A stretch of 46,101 bases of DNA. Source: Paracoccaceae bacterium (GTDB lineage Bacteria > Pseudomonadota > Alphaproteobacteria > Rhodobacterales > Rhodobacteraceae). This document shows positions 23,438-32,737 of this stretch, in pieces; positions within the stretch are counted from its first letter, which is position 1, and each line of letters starts with the position of its first letter. The notes below the pieces were generated by a model. It was not told the origin of the DNA. It made no database searches and was given only the letters and a program-made list of their open reading frames with translations. The translations under genes were made by a program, and so were the position numbers. The stretch lies in assembly GCA_020425125.1 (NCBI GenBank), contig JAGQRV010000040.1:24366-70466 (forward strand), given 5' to 3'.

Positions 23438-25000
23438 ATGACAGCCCAGCATCACGATCGCCTCCTCATCATCGATTTCGGCAGCCAGGTCACCCAGCTG
23501 ATTGCGCGCCGCCTGCGCGAATTGAACGTTTACTGTGAAATTCATCCCTACCAGACCGTCACCGATGCCTTTCTGGTGGGCTTTGCACCACGCGCGATCA
23601 TCTTCTCCGGCGGCCCCGACAGTGTCACGCGCGCGGGCTCTCCGCGTCCGCCGAAATCCGCATTCTCGCTGGGCGTGCCGATCCTCGGGATCTGCTACGG
23701 ACAGCAGGTGATGATGCACGAGCTGGGCGGGCTGGTGGAATCCGGTGATGGAACCGCCGAGTTCGGCCGTGCCTTCGTGACTCCGACCGACCGGAAGTCG
23801 CACCTGCTGGACGGTTGGTTCGAAACCGGACGGGAACAGGTTTGGATGAGCCATGGCGACCATGTCAGCCGAGTCGCTCCCGGCTTCGAAGTCTACGGAA
23901 CCTCGCCCGGCGCCCCGTTTGCCATCACCGCCGATCCGGACCGCAACTTCTTTGCCGTTCAATTCCACCCCGAAGTGCATCACACACCGAAAGGCAGCAA
24001 GCTCTACGAGAACTTCGTGCGCCTCGCCGGGTTCAAGGGCGACTGGACGATGGGTGCCTACCGGGATGAGGCGATCGCGAAGATCCGCGCGCAGGTCGGC
24101 ACCGCGAAGGTCATCTGCGGACTTTCGGGCGGCGTCGACAGTTCCGTCGCCGCGGTGCTGATCCACGAGGCCATCGGCGACCAGTTGACATGCGTCTTCG
24201 TCGATCACGGCCTCCTGCGTGAAGGCGAAGCCAGCGAAGTCGTGTCGATGTTTCGCGACCATTACAACATCCCACTCGTCCACGCCGATGAGGCCGACCT
24301 CTTCATCGACGCGCTTGCGGGCGTGTCGGATCCCGAGATCAAGCGCAAGACCATCGGACGGCTCTTCATCGACGTGTTCCAGAAGCATGCGGCGGAGGTC
24401 GGCGGTGCCGAGTTCCTCGCGCAGGGAACACTCTACCCGGATGTGATCGAATCCGTGTCCTTTTCGGGCGGCCCTTCGGTGACGATCAAGAGCCACCACA
24501 ATGTCGGCGGCCTGCCTGAGAAGATGGGCCTCAAGCTCGTTGAACCCCTGCGCGAGCTCTTCAAGGACGAAGTGCGCGCTCTTGGCCGCGAACTCGGCCT
24601 GCCTGCGCACTTCATCGGCCGGCACCCCTTCCCCGGCCCCGGGCTTGCAATCCGCTGCCCCGGCGAGGTCAGCCGCGAAAAGCTCGCCATTCTGCGCCGC
24701 GCCGATGCCGTCTATCTGGACCAGATCCGGCGCCACGGGCTTTATGACGAGATCTGGCAGGCATTCGCGGTGATCCTGCCGGTCCGCACCGTTGGCGTCA
24801 TGGGCGACGGGCGCAGCTATGATTTTGCCTGTGCCTTGCGCGCGGTGACGTCGGTCGATGGCATGACGGCGGATTATTATCCGTTCTGCCACGATTTCCT
24901 GGGCGAAACGGCAACACGGATCATCAACGAGGTTCCGGGCATCAACCGCGTGACCTATGACGTGACGTCGAAGCCGCCCGGAACCATCGAGTGGGAATGA
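23438..25000 (+). CDS. guaA: GMP synthase (glutamine-hydrolysing)
   Basis: 520 residues. The glutaminase domain has Cys86 in GICYGQQ and FHPEVHH for the His/Glu pair. The ATP pyrophosphatase domain has the PP-loop GLSGGVDSS, and the C-terminal dimerisation domain ends KPPGTIEWE. It converts XMP to GMP with glutamine and ATP, in the cytosol. Length is usual. ATG 23438 fits the family start ([19 protein letters not shown]). Its 167-bp upstream gap toward the divergent MttB-like gene shows no clear operator. Confidence 0.97.
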   Translation: MTAQHHDRLLIIDFGSQVTQLIARRLRELNVYCEIHPYQTVTDAFLVGFAPRAIIFSGGPDSVTRAGSPRPPKSAFSLGVPILGICYGQQVMMHELGGLVESGDGTAEFGRAFVTPTDRKSHLLDGWFETGREQVWMSHGDHVSRVAPGFEVYGTSPGAPFAITADPDRNFFAVQFHPEVHHTPKGSKLYENFVRLAGFKGDWTMGAYRDEAIAKIRAQVGTAKVICGLSGGVDSSVAAVLIHEAIGDQLTCVFVDHGLLREGEASEVVSMFRDHYNIPLVHADEADLFIDALAGVSDPEIKRKTIGRLFIDVFQKHAAEVGGAEFLAQGTLYPDVIESVSFSGGPSVTIKSHHNVGGLPEKMGLKLVEPLRELFKDEVRALGRELGLPAHFIGRHPFPGPGLAIRCPGEVSREKLAILRRADAVYLDQIRRHGLYDEIWQAFAVILPVRTVGVMGDGRSYDFACALRAVTSVDGMTADYYPFCHDFLGETATRIINEVPGINRVTYDVTSKPPGTIEWE

Positions 25001-25110
25001 GACGCCGCACTGCAGTAAAATTCAGCTGAAGCGGAATTGACGGCATTGTCAGCGCGGAGGCACCTCCTGTACTCTGTAGACTTGTTGTGGGTGCTGGAGT
25101 GTTCGTGGAG

Positions 25111-25302
25111 ATGCGTGTCTTCAAATGTCCGTCCTGCGGTCATCGGATGCGCTTGCGCGGCTACCGCTGCACACGCTGCTACGCCGAGAAGCCGATCATG
25201 ATGACGGTGGCGCCCTACAAACTCCTGATATTTCTCGGGCTTCTGGTTCTGTCGGGCACGATGCTGATCGACGTCTTGTCGCACATCGCGCACCACGGCT
25301 AG
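25111..25302 (+). CDS. Small zinc-ribbon membrane protein, unknown function
   Basis: 63 residues. Two CxxC knuckles, C6-C9 and C20-C23, form a probable rubredoxin-like zinc ribbon (CPSCGHRM and CTRC), followed by a single membrane helix at about 35-56. A cytosolic zinc domain anchored by one helix is likely. ATG 25111 is chosen for the protein-like start MRVFKCPSCG; GTG codons at 25087, 25099 and 25105 are in frame and one could be used instead, with GGAG at 25096-25099. Family not recognised. Confidence 0.62.
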   Translation: MRVFKCPSCGHRMRLRGYRCTRCYAEKPIMMTVAPYKLLIFLGLLVLSGTMLIDVLSHIAHHG

Positions 25303-25706
25303 CGTCGACCCGGAACGCACCAGAGCATCGGATACGGGATCGCTTCGTCCTTCCCCGTGGAAAGGACACGGGAGTTTCGCAGGGGCCCATCCCCGCCACG
25401 TCAATTCGGGGTCATGTACCGCGATCCGCTCGCGCCTTGAAAATCCGCGCCTGGCGACGGAAATCGGGACGCGTTCGGCCCGGCATGAACGTGCTCGGCG
25501 GCTGCCGGCGCGGAGGGCGGGGATCGCGCGCGGCGCCGCAGGTGACCGGCCGTGCTCAACTTGCGACAGATTCGCTGCATAATTGCAGCACAGGGGACAA
25601 ATCGAAGGCATGGCACCTCGCGACGCCGTGATTTGTTTGACCGCCTCCCCGGCCTGACCCAACGATGCGATGCGGAGGGAAACCAAGGTTTTCTGGGGGG
25701 CATCGA
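25303..25706. other. 404-bp gap before the FadL-like gene
   Basis: No credible gene on either strand. The only structure seen is a perfect dyad, GCTGCA-TAAT-TGCAGC (25574-25589), which overlaps CATAAT, a possible -10 box. Promoter and leader of the FadL-like gene are probably in the last 150 bp. Confidence 0.5.
25574..25589. promoter_or_regulatory. Palindromic candidate operator upstream of the FadL-like gene
   Basis: GCTGCA TAAT TGCAGC, a perfect inverted repeat with 6-bp arms, 118 bp before the FadL-like ATG. It overlaps CATAAT (25578-25583), a fair -10 box, though no good -35 is spaced correctly. Confidence 0.35.
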
Positions 25707-26924
25707 ATGCGAACACGACTAGCTGCCACCGCAGTCTCGGTAACGGTGTGCGCGACCGCTGCCGCACAGGCCGGCGGGATCGACCGCTACGGTCAGAACG
25801 TCGATATCCTGTTCAAGGACGGCAATTATGCCGAGGTCAGCTACAACAGCACGACGCCCTCTGTGACGGGCTACGACCTTCCGCAAAGTCCGCCGGGATT
25901 TCCCGTCACGCTCGACACCGGCGCCAAGTACTCAAACGTGGCCCATGACTTCGGAACGGTCGGCTTCGGCTTCAAATACGATGTGAACGACTCGCTCGCG
26001 CTCGCACTCATCGGCGGCGAAGACTACGGCGCCGATATCCTTTATGGTGGCGACCCGGCCGCAAGCATGCTTGCCGGCACCAAGGCGGAGGCCAACAATT
26101 ACGCCTTGAGCCTCATTGCGAAATACGTCGCGAACGAGAACTTCAGCGTCTATGGCGGCGCGCGGGCGGACCGGGCGAACGGAACCATCGCGCTCAACGG
26201 ACTGGCCTATGGCGGTCCGACCCTGCTCAATCCGGCCACGTTCCAGCCGGTCAGGCTTGGCGCATCCGGTTACCGGGTAAAATTCGATGACGATGTTGGC
26301 TACGGCTACTTGATCGGCGCCGCCTATGAGCGGCCCGATATCGCGCTGCGCCTGAACGTGACCTACTACTCGAAGATCACGCACGAATTCGGCACCACCG
26401 AAACGCTGCCATTCGCCTTTGCCGGCGTGCCGAACAGCGCCTTTTCGACGACGAGCGCGAGTTCGGACACGAATGTCGATGCGCCGCAGGCCATCAACGT
26501 CAATTTCCAGACCGGCATCGCGCCGAACACGCTAGCCTTCGCCGGCATGCGTTGGGTGGAATGGTCGCAATTCAAGATCAAGCCGGAGCAACTCGGTCGG
26601 GACTTGGTAGAGCTTGACGATTCGACGACCTGGACCCTCGGTGTCGCCTACCGCTTCAATCCGAGTTTTGCCGCCTCGGCCGCTGTCCTCTACGAGGATG
26701 GCGGCAGCGACGACCTAGTCTCGCCTCTTGCGCCGACGAACGGATTCACCGCACTCGCGCTCGGCGCCAGCTACCGGTGGGAGAAGATCGAACTCTCGGG
26801 CGGCATCCGGTACGCTTGGCTCGCCGAAGCCGTTCCCGAGACCGGAACGCCGGATGTGGCGCGGGCCAAGTTCGCCGACAACGACGCCGTATCTGTGGGC
26901 GTGAAGCTTGGCTTCTATTTCTGA
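25707..26924 (+). CDS. FadL/OmpP1/TodX-family outer membrane transporter
   Basis: 405 residues. A signal peptide (MRTRLAATAVSVTVCATAAAQA, cleavage about 22/23), then a beta-barrel sequence with alternating hydrophobic strands that ends in LGFYF, the C-terminal aromatic typical of outer membrane proteins. GGIDRYGQNVDILFKDGNYAEVSY after the signal matches the FadL family as seen in Rhodobacterales. Such proteins let long-chain fatty acids or other hydrophobic compounds cross the outer membrane. ATG 25707 gives the signal peptide; earlier in-frame starts add a non-signal extension. Substrate unknown. Confidence 0.85.
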   Translation: MRTRLAATAVSVTVCATAAAQAGGIDRYGQNVDILFKDGNYAEVSYNSTTPSVTGYDLPQSPPGFPVTLDTGAKYSNVAHDFGTVGFGFKYDVNDSLALALIGGEDYGADILYGGDPAASMLAGTKAEANNYALSLIAKYVANENFSVYGGARADRANGTIALNGLAYGGPTLLNPATFQPVRLGASGYRVKFDDDVGYGYLIGAAYERPDIALRLNVTYYSKITHEFGTTETLPFAFAGVPNSAFSTTSASSDTNVDAPQAINVNFQTGIAPNTLAFAGMRWVEWSQFKIKPEQLGRDLVELDDSTTWTLGVAYRFNPSFAASAAVLYEDGGSDDLVSPLAPTNGFTALALGASYRWEKIELSGGIRYAWLAEAVPETGTPDVARAKFADNDAVSVGVKLGFYF

Positions 26925-27024
26925 GCGTGCGCCGCCGATCCGTCACCATTCCTGCGCTTTGCCGTTGAACCCGTGCTGCTGGCCCTGCTAGGCGGGCGGG
27001 CAGATATCGACGAGGTGAGGCAGG

Positions 27025-27885
27025 ATGGCAATTCCCACCGCTGAAGAATGGCGCGCAGACGACCGCAAGCACGTGCTTCTCTTCGGCATGTCCGGGCTCG
27101 GCAAGACCTATGTGTCGAACCTCCTGCGCGACGCCGGAAACTGGTTCCACTACTCGATCGATTACCGGATCGGCACGCGGTACATGGGCGACCACATCGT
27201 CGACAACTTCAAGCGCGAGGCGATGCGCAATCCGTTCCTGCGCGATCTGCTGCTGTCGGATTCGATCTACATCGCGTCGAACATCACATTCAACAACCTC
27301 GCCCCGTTGTCGACCTATCTTGGCAAGCCCGGCAATCCCGAAAAGGGCGGACTTCCCTTCGAGGAATACATGCGGCGGCAGGAACAGCACCGCCAGGCCG
27401 AGATCGCGGCACTGATGGACACGCCCTTCTTCGCCGATCGCGCCGAGGATCTTTACGGCTACACCAATTTCGTCTGCGACAGCGGCGGCTCGATCTGCGA
27501 GGTCGTCGACCCCGACGATCCGCGCGACCCGGTCCTGAAGGCATTGTCGGAAAATCTGTTGCTGGTCTGGATCGAAGGCTCGGAGGCGCACACCGCGGAA
27601 CTGGTCCGCCGCTTCGACCGCAATCCGAAACCGATGTACTACATGCCGGCGTTCCTGCGCGCCAAATGGGCCGAGTATTTGGAGACGAATCGCGCGCGCG
27701 AAGACGAGGTCGACCCGGACGCCTTCGTGCGCTGGACCTACGCCCAGGCGCTCGCCCACCGCCAGCCGCGCTATGCGGCAATGGCGCGGAACTGGGGCAT
27801 CAAGGTCCGTGCCGAAGACATCGCCGCCATTCGCGACGCCGACGGATTTTGCCAACTTGTCAGCCGGACCCTTGAGGCTCGCTGA
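27025..27885 (+). CDS. P-loop ATPase of unknown function
   Basis: 286 residues. A Walker A motif GMSGLGKT at 21-28 follows a beta strand (KHVLLF), after which the family-typical YSIDYRIGTRYMGDHIVDNFK appears; LLVWIEG further on could be the Walker-B-like strand, without a clear DE. The C-terminal half is helical. I recognise it as an uncharacterised ATPase conserved in Rhodobacterales, not as a known kinase. ATG 27025 has GAGGTGAGG upstream. It is 46 bp upstream of metA on the same strand, so the two may be cotranscribed. Confidence 0.78.
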   Translation: MAIPTAEEWRADDRKHVLLFGMSGLGKTYVSNLLRDAGNWFHYSIDYRIGTRYMGDHIVDNFKREAMRNPFLRDLLLSDSIYIASNITFNNLAPLSTYLGKPGNPEKGGLPFEEYMRRQEQHRQAEIAALMDTPFFADRAEDLYGYTNFVCDSGGSICEVVDPDDPRDPVLKALSENLLLVWIEGSEAHTAELVRRFDRNPKPMYYMPAFLRAKWAEYLETNRAREDEVDPDAFVRWTYAQALAHRQPRYAAMARNWGIKVRAEDIAAIRDADGFCQLVSRTLEAR

Positions 27886-27931
27886 GCAAGGCTCTATCTG
27901 AGCGCCCTGTCGCGTCTTCCGGAACCGCCCC

Positions 27932-28849
27932 ATGCCGATCAAGATTCCTTCCGACCTGCCCGCCTTCGACGTGCTGTCGCGCGAAGGCGTCATGGTCATG
28001 TCGGATCTCGAGGCGGCGCAGCAGGACATCCGTCCGCTCCGGATCGGTCTGCTCAACCTCATGCCCAAGAAGATCCAGACCGAAACGCAGTTCGCGCGGC
28101 TGATCGGCTCGACCCCGCTGCAGATCGACCTGACGCTGATCCGGATGACCGAACATCAGTCGAAGCACACGTCGGCCGAGCACATGGAGGCTTTCTATCG
28201 CCCGTTCCAGGACGTGAAGACAGAGAAGTTCGACGGGCTCATCATCACCGGCGCACCGATCGAGCATCTGCCGTTCGAGGCGGTGACCTACTGGGACGAG
28301 ATCTGCGAGGTCTTCGACTGGACCCAGACGAACGTCTTCTCGACCTTCGGCGTCTGCTGGGGCGGCATGGCGATGATCCACCATTTCCACGGCGTCGAGA
28401 AACACATGCTGCCGCACAAGGCCTTCGGCTGCTTCCGGCACGAGACCGCGGCCCCCACTTCGCCGTATCTGCGCGGTTTCTCGGACGAATTCGTCATTCC
28501 GGTCAGCCGCTGGACCGAGATGAAAGAAGCCGAGATCGCTGCCGCGCCCGGGCTCCGCACGCTTCTGGCCAGTGACGAGACCGGCCCCTGTCTGGTCGAG
28601 GACCCGGCGCACCGCGCGCTCTACATCTTCAATCACTTCGAATACGACAGCGGCACCCTGAAAGAGGAATTCGACCGCGACGTGGCGGCTCGAAAACCGA
28701 TTAACGTGCCGGGAAATTACTTCCCGCACGACGACCCCAGCCGGGTTCCCCTGAACCTCTGGCGCAGTCATGCCCATCTGCTCTACGGAAACTGGATCAA
28801 CGAGATATATCAGGGCACGCCCTACGACATCTCCGCCATCGGGGCCTGA
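27932..28849 (+). CDS. metA: Homoserine O-acetyltransferase, MetA type
   Basis: 305 residues, the usual MetA length. Nucleophile Cys142 (GVCWGG), His and Glu in [11 protein letters not shown]. Position 111 is Glu (TGAPIEHL); in this family Gly111 goes with succinyl-CoA and Glu111 with acetyl-CoA, so acetyl-CoA is the likely donor despite the usual name homoserine O-succinyltransferase. It activates homoserine for homocysteine synthesis. The 46-bp upstream gap is too short for a SAM-II riboswitch, which often precedes metA in alphaproteobacteria. Confidence 0.93.
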   Translation: MPIKIPSDLPAFDVLSREGVMVMSDLEAAQQDIRPLRIGLLNLMPKKIQTETQFARLIGSTPLQIDLTLIRMTEHQSKHTSAEHMEAFYRPFQDVKTEKFDGLIITGAPIEHLPFEAVTYWDEICEVFDWTQTNVFSTFGVCWGGMAMIHHFHGVEKHMLPHKAFGCFRHETAAPTSPYLRGFSDEFVIPVSRWTEMKEAEIAAAPGLRTLLASDETGPCLVEDPAHRALYIFNHFEYDSGTLKEEFDRDVAARKPINVPGNYFPHDDPSRVPLNLWRSHAHLLYGNWINEIYQGTPYDISAIGA

Positions 28850-28898
28850 CGGCGAAGGCGATTGCGCCCTCCGCGATCAGGCTCTACCTCTGGTCTCC

Positions 28899-29777
28899 AT
28901 GACAGATCCCGATACACTGCCCTATGACGGTGCAATCACGCGCTTTTTCGAAACCGAAGCGCCGTCCGAGGTGCGCGAGGCCATCGAAAGCGGCGGCAAG
29001 ACGATCCTCTCCCGGTCCTATCCGTATGACGAGCGGATGGACGAGAAGGAATACGACCAGACGATCTATGCACTCCAGATCGAACTCGCGAAGTTCCAGG
29101 ACTGGGTCCAGAGAACCGGCGCGCGGATTGTCGTCCTGTTCGAGGGCCGCGATGCCGCCGGCAAGGGCGGCGCGATCAAGCGCTTCGTCGAGAACCTCAA
29201 TCCCAGGGTGGTCCGGGTCGTGGCGCTGGGGCGTCCGTCCGACACCGAGGCCGGTCAATGGTATTTCCAGCGCTACGTCGCGCAACTCCCGACAGCCGGG
29301 CGGATCGTCCTGTTCGACCGCTCATGGTACAACCGGTCGGTGGTCGAGCGCGTCTTCAGCTTCTGCACGACGGCCGAACGCGATCTGTTCTTCCGTCAGG
29401 CCCCGGGCTTCGAGCGCGCTCTGGTCGAGGACGGGGTTCACCTGGTGAAACTCTGGCTCAACGTGGACCGCGCCGAACAGCTGCGCCGGTTTCTCGATCG
29501 CGAACACGATCTGCTCAAGCAGTGGAAGCTCAGCCAGATCGACGTGGACGGCCTGCACTACTGGGACGCCTATTCCGTGGCGATCCGCGAGACCTTTGCC
29601 GCGACCCATACCGAGCACGCGCCCTGGACGGTGATCCGCGCGGACGACAAGCGCCGCGCCCGGATCGCGACCCTTCGGCGGGTGCTTTCATCGGTTCCCT
29701 ATGACGGCCGCGACGACAAGGTCGCCTGCCCGCCGGACCCGGCCATCTGTGGCGGTCCGGACCTCTGGGATGGCTAA
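28899..29777 (+). CDS. ppk2: Polyphosphate kinase 2
   Basis: 292 residues. Walker A FEGRDAAGKGG (81-91), Walker B block VLFDRSWYNRS and lid EHDLLKQWKLS match class I PPK2, which phosphorylates nucleoside diphosphates with polyphosphate or makes polyphosphate in reverse. SDTEAGQWYFQRYVAQLP is a further signature. ATG 28899 is followed by MTDPDTLPYDGAI; no strong Shine-Dalgarno is visible. The end overlaps the next gene by 8 nt. Confidence 0.94.
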   Translation: MTDPDTLPYDGAITRFFETEAPSEVREAIESGGKTILSRSYPYDERMDEKEYDQTIYALQIELAKFQDWVQRTGARIVVLFEGRDAAGKGGAIKRFVENLNPRVVRVVALGRPSDTEAGQWYFQRYVAQLPTAGRIVLFDRSWYNRSVVERVFSFCTTAERDLFFRQAPGFERALVEDGVHLVKLWLNVDRAEQLRRFLDREHDLLKQWKLSQIDVDGLHYWDAYSVAIRETFAATHTEHAPWTVIRADDKRRARIATLRRVLSSVPYDGRDDKVACPPDPAICGGPDLWDG

Positions 29778-30393
29778 GCGAGGATACCATCACGGCAATC
29801 TGCGCCAGGCGCTGGTGGACGCCGCACTCGACCTGATTGCCGAGCGCGGCCCGACCGGCTTCACCCTCACCGAAGCCGCGAAGGCCGCCGGGGTCACCCC
29901 CGCCGCGGTCTACCGCCATTTCGAAGGCCGCGAGGATCTGATCGCCGAAGCCGCGCGGCAGGGCTACGAGATCTTTGCCGACCTGATGGAATACGCCTAT
30001 GACAGCGGCCGTCCCTCGGCACTGACAGCCTTTCTGGCCACCGGGCGCGCCTATCTTGCCTTCGCCCGCAAGTATCCGGGCCACTACGTCGCGATGTTCG
30101 AAAGCGGCATCTCGGTGAACCGCAATCCCGATCTCGCCAGGGTTTCGGCCCGCGCCAGAAGCGTGCTGGAAGAGGCCGCGCGCAAGTTGTCGCAACACAT
30201 CCCGCCCGGAAAGCGCCCGCCTGCCACGATGGTCAGCGCCCATATCTGGGCCATGAGCCACGGTGTGGTTGAGCTGTTCGCCCGCTCGGGTCCCGGCACA
30301 CAGGCGCCGTTTCCGCCCGAAGACCTTCTCGAAGCCGGAATCGGGATTTATCTCCGCGGCCTCGGGCTCATTCCGCCTGACGATCCGACCTGA
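29770..30393 (+). CDS. TetR-family regulator with WHG-type C-terminal domain
   Basis: 207 residues. Start MAKRGYHHGNLRQALVDAALDLIAERG, helix-turn-helix TLTEAAKAAGVTPAAVYRHFEGREDL (about 34-58). AMSHGVVELF in the C-terminal part matches the WHG domain, which binds small ligands. It overlaps ppk2 by 8 nt and lies convergent to a PHA depolymerase gene, so it may control polyphosphate or storage-polymer genes; this is inference. ATG 29770 is the only start giving the family N-terminus. Confidence 0.87.
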   Translation: MAKRGYHHGNLRQALVDAALDLIAERGPTGFTLTEAAKAAGVTPAAVYRHFEGREDLIAEAARQGYEIFADLMEYAYDSGRPSALTAFLATGRAYLAFARKYPGHYVAMFESGISVNRNPDLARVSARARSVLEEAARKLSQHIPPGKRPPATMVSAHIWAMSHGVVELFARSGPGTQAPFPPEDLLEAGIGIYLRGLGLIPPDDPT

Positions 30394-30400
30394 CCCGGCG

Positions 30401-31609
30401 CTACCGGCATGGCGTCAGCGTGTAGTAGTCCGGCCGTGTCTCGTACAGGGTCGAGGCCCCCCAGATCGTGCCGACATTGTCGCCGGAGCCCTTCGCGCAG
30501 AGGTCGAAGAAGCCGCAGTCCTCGGCCCGGTTCTGTTCCCAGTGCACCCAGTTGAATTCCTCGTGGCTGATGCATGTCGCGCCATCGGGCATCGATGTCA
30601 GCGGGGCGCCGAGCCGGGACGCCATCAGCGCGACCGCTGCCATCTGCGGCCCGTTCCGCGTCGCGTAATCGTCGTCGCCGTACCCCCACCAGTCCCAGCA
30701 GCCCTTCGGATTCTCCACGCCAGACGAGGCGATGGCCTGCGGATAGAGCACCACGATGTGGTTCGCCTCGGCCCAGCCATTGTACCCGGTTGTGCGGGCA
30801 TAGAGGTCCCCGATTTGCTGGCGGCCCTGCTGGCAGCCGTGGAACGCGATGTGGAGCCGGCAGGTCTCGCCCGCGGCGCAGGTTTCGGGCACGTAGACAT
30901 AGCCCATGCCGTCAAGGCTCTCGACGCCGGCATTGCCGACAAAAGGAAGCTGCGAGAATTCCATCAGCCGCGATGGATCGGGGGAAACCGGCGGGTCGAG
31001 ATCGCCATAGAGCCAGGTCAGGATGTCGCCCGCCTGATCCTCTCCGCAATCGTTGATGAACGGCGGCCCGGTCTCGGCGCAGGGAACCGGCCCGCCCGGC
31101 GCCAGGAAGCCGTGGCCCGCCGGGACATCGGTCACAAGGCGGATATCGGCCTCTGCCACGCCCGCCTGGATGTAGAAGCGCCGTGCCGCATCGACCGAAG
31201 GCGGCGCGACCGTGTGATCGTTCGTGCCGCTGAAAAGATAGACGCGATCGGAGACGAGGCCCGTCAGCGGATCAATCTCTCCCGACGCGGCATAGTGGCC
31301 GGCATCGGCGAGCAGCGGCGCCACGTCAGGGCCGGCCGGGTCGGTTTCCATGCAATCCTTCAGGGCCAGAAGCAGCGAACCCTGAGCACAGAAATACGGG
31401 CCGCCGGCCACGACCCCCGCACCGGCAATATGTTCGGAAAACGCAACGTGCATCTGGACGGCCATGAAGGCGCCACTCGACAGGCCGGAAACCGTCGTCT
31501 GCGCCAGATCCAGCGCGAGTTCAGGCAAGTCCTGAGAGACGGCAGCCCCGGCCGGAACAAGCAAGATCGAAAGCGCAGCGACGACTGCACGGATGACCGA
31601 ATGGCGCAT
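30401..31609 (-). CDS. Extracellular short-chain polyhydroxyalkanoate depolymerase, type 2 catalytic domain
   Basis: 402 residues. A signal peptide (about 1-25, VVAALSILLVPAGAAVSQ) is followed by VSGLSSGAF, with the lipase box G-x-S-x-G and nucleophile Ser44. SGTNDHTV carries the catalytic Asp and GHGF the His; IAFHGCQQGRQQIG is the oxyanion-hole block of these enzymes. Type 2 domains hydrolyse PHB outside the cell or in the periplasm. Several cysteine pairs suggest disulphide bonds. No substrate-binding domain is visible, so it may use oligomers. Convergent with the TetR gene, 7 bp apart. Confidence 0.85.
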   Translation of the reverse strand: MRHSVIRAVVAALSILLVPAGAAVSQDLPELALDLAQTTVSGLSSGAFMAVQMHVAFSEHIAGAGVVAGGPYFCAQGSLLLALKDCMETDPAGPDVAPLLADAGHYAASGEIDPLTGLVSDRVYLFSGTNDHTVAPPSVDAARRFYIQAGVAEADIRLVTDVPAGHGFLAPGGPVPCAETGPPFINDCGEDQAGDILTWLYGDLDPPVSPDPSRLMEFSQLPFVGNAGVESLDGMGYVYVPETCAAGETCRLHIAFHGCQQGRQQIGDLYARTTGYNGWAEANHIVVLYPQAIASSGVENPKGCWDWWGYGDDDYATRNGPQMAAVALMASRLGAPLTSMPDGATCISHEEFNWVHWEQNRAEDCGFFDLCAKGSGDNVGTIWGASTLYETRPDYYTLTPCR

Positions 31610-31725
31610 GAGAGGTTCGAATCCGACGAGAAGCCCGAGGTGTCGCGCTCAACTTATCATGGCATTCCCGCTGATCCCATGGCGGAAATCCAGCAGCCGG
31701 AGACACCTTCCCTTCCGTGCCTCGG

Positions 31726-32184
31726 TCAGTCGGATTTGCGTGTCAGCAAGGCAAGGATCGCCTCAACCACTCCTCCCAGCAGCACGCGCCCCGGATCCCG
31801 GGCGAAGATCTGGATCTGACTGCGCAGCAGATCGGCCTCCTTCACGACCCCGTTCAGCTCGCGTTCGATATCCGCGATCGCCATATCCCGCACCTCGACC
31901 GCTGCCTTGGTCTCGCGCTCGACACTCTGTCGTCCGGCAGCCGCGACCAGAATCGCGGCAAGCAGAAAGTCCACCAGCGCAACCACCAAGGCCGCGCCGC
32001 CTCCGCCGAGCGCAGTGCGCAGCGCAAAGAACCCGGCGACGTTCAGCATCACGACGCCGACCGCGGCGGCACCGCCGGCCAGCGCCAGCAATCCGGTCTG
32101 GACGCGCAGCACCGCGAACTGGCGCTGCGCGATCAGACGTTCGCTTTGCAGGACGATCCTGACATCTCGTAGGAGTCGCGCCAT
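31726..32184 (-). CDS. Phage-holin-family membrane protein (YqjE/Phage_holin_3_6 type)
   Basis: 152 residues with two helices, at about 27-55 and 62-85, flanked by a basic N-terminus and a helical cytosolic tail ending LLTRKSD. The layout matches the holin-like YqjE group, which is chromosomal and not phage in most bacteria. It starts 6 nt after the upstream YqjD-like gene; the pair probably forms an operon. The E. coli yqjDE genes are stress-related; function here is inferred only from the shape of the pair. Confidence 0.68.
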   Translation of the reverse strand: MARLLRDVRIVLQSERLIAQRQFAVLRVQTGLLALAGGAAAVGVVMLNVAGFFALRTALGGGGAALVVALVDFLLAAILVAAAGRQSVERETKAAVEVRDMAIADIERELNGVVKEADLLRSQIQIFARDPGRVLLGGVVEAILALLTRKSD

Positions 32185-32190
32185 GACAGG

Positions 32191-32511
32191 CTATTTCCGG
32201 CTCATGCGGCCGACCACGACGCCGAGCGCGAAAATGCCCAGCAGCGTGATCAGCGGCTTCTTCTGGGGCATCTCCTGGATTTCGGTCGCAAGCCTCTGCC
32301 CAAGCCCCTTGAGATCGTCGGGCGTCAGCCCCTTCGCCTCGGCATAGGCACGCAACTGATCCTTCTTGTCCTCGACCGTGGCGGCCAGCGCCCTGCGGGC
32401 CGTTTCAGCCGCGTCCTTGCCTGCATCGACGGCATCCGACGCAGCTTCCGTCAGTTGGTCACGCAGGACAGAAACCTCTTCTTCAAGTTCGCGCTTGGTC
32501 ACCATTGCCAT
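32191..32511 (-). CDS. YqjD/ElaB-like C-tail-anchored protein
   Basis: 106 residues. A long amphipathic helix (LEEEVSVLRDQLTEAASDAVDAGKDAAETARRALAAT) is followed by a single C-terminal membrane anchor (PLITLLGIFALGVVVGRMSRK), like YqjD/ElaB/YgaM, stationary-phase ribosome-binding proteins. AGGAG lies 4 nt before ATG 32511; ATG 32505 is also possible. It is 6 nt upstream of the holin-like gene. Confidence 0.72.
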   Translation of the reverse strand: MAMVTKRELEEEVSVLRDQLTEAASDAVDAGKDAAETARRALAATVEDKKDQLRAYAEAKGLTPDDLKGLGQRLATEIQEMPQKKPLITLLGIFALGVVVGRMSRK

Positions 32512-32737
32512 TCCGCTCCTGTCACAGACATCGTAGTGTCCGATACTTACCTGACATTCTCCAACCTGAATCTAGTCTTGCCCCGGAAGGATGCCAGCCC
32601 CGCCGTTCGGTCGCGGCCTGGGCATCAACGCACCGCGACGTCCAGTCGTTCCGCGTCTGCGATCCAGCGCGCGCGACGCCCTGCCGCACCGGACCTCCGT
32701 CGCCCGGATTGCGCGGCTTGATCGGCCAAGGCCGCCC
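32512..32737. other. 226-bp divergent gap before the acyl-CoA dehydrogenase gene
   Basis: Divergent promoter region for the YqjD-like gene (minus) and the acyl-CoA dehydrogenase (plus). No convincing promoter pair, stress-sigma (GGAAC) motif or inverted repeat was recognised by eye. The open frame that enters it from the right is an upstream extension of the dehydrogenase with atypical sequence. Confidence 0.35.

Noticed and set aside
27886-27931. SAM-II riboswitch before metA
   Set aside because: The gap is only 46 nt and has no SAM-II-like conserved sequence; the gap before 27025 has none either.
31726-32184. Holin-like gene as sign of a prophage
   Set aside because: No other phage genes, integrase or att repeats; this holin-like family is chromosomal and paired with a YqjD-like gene.
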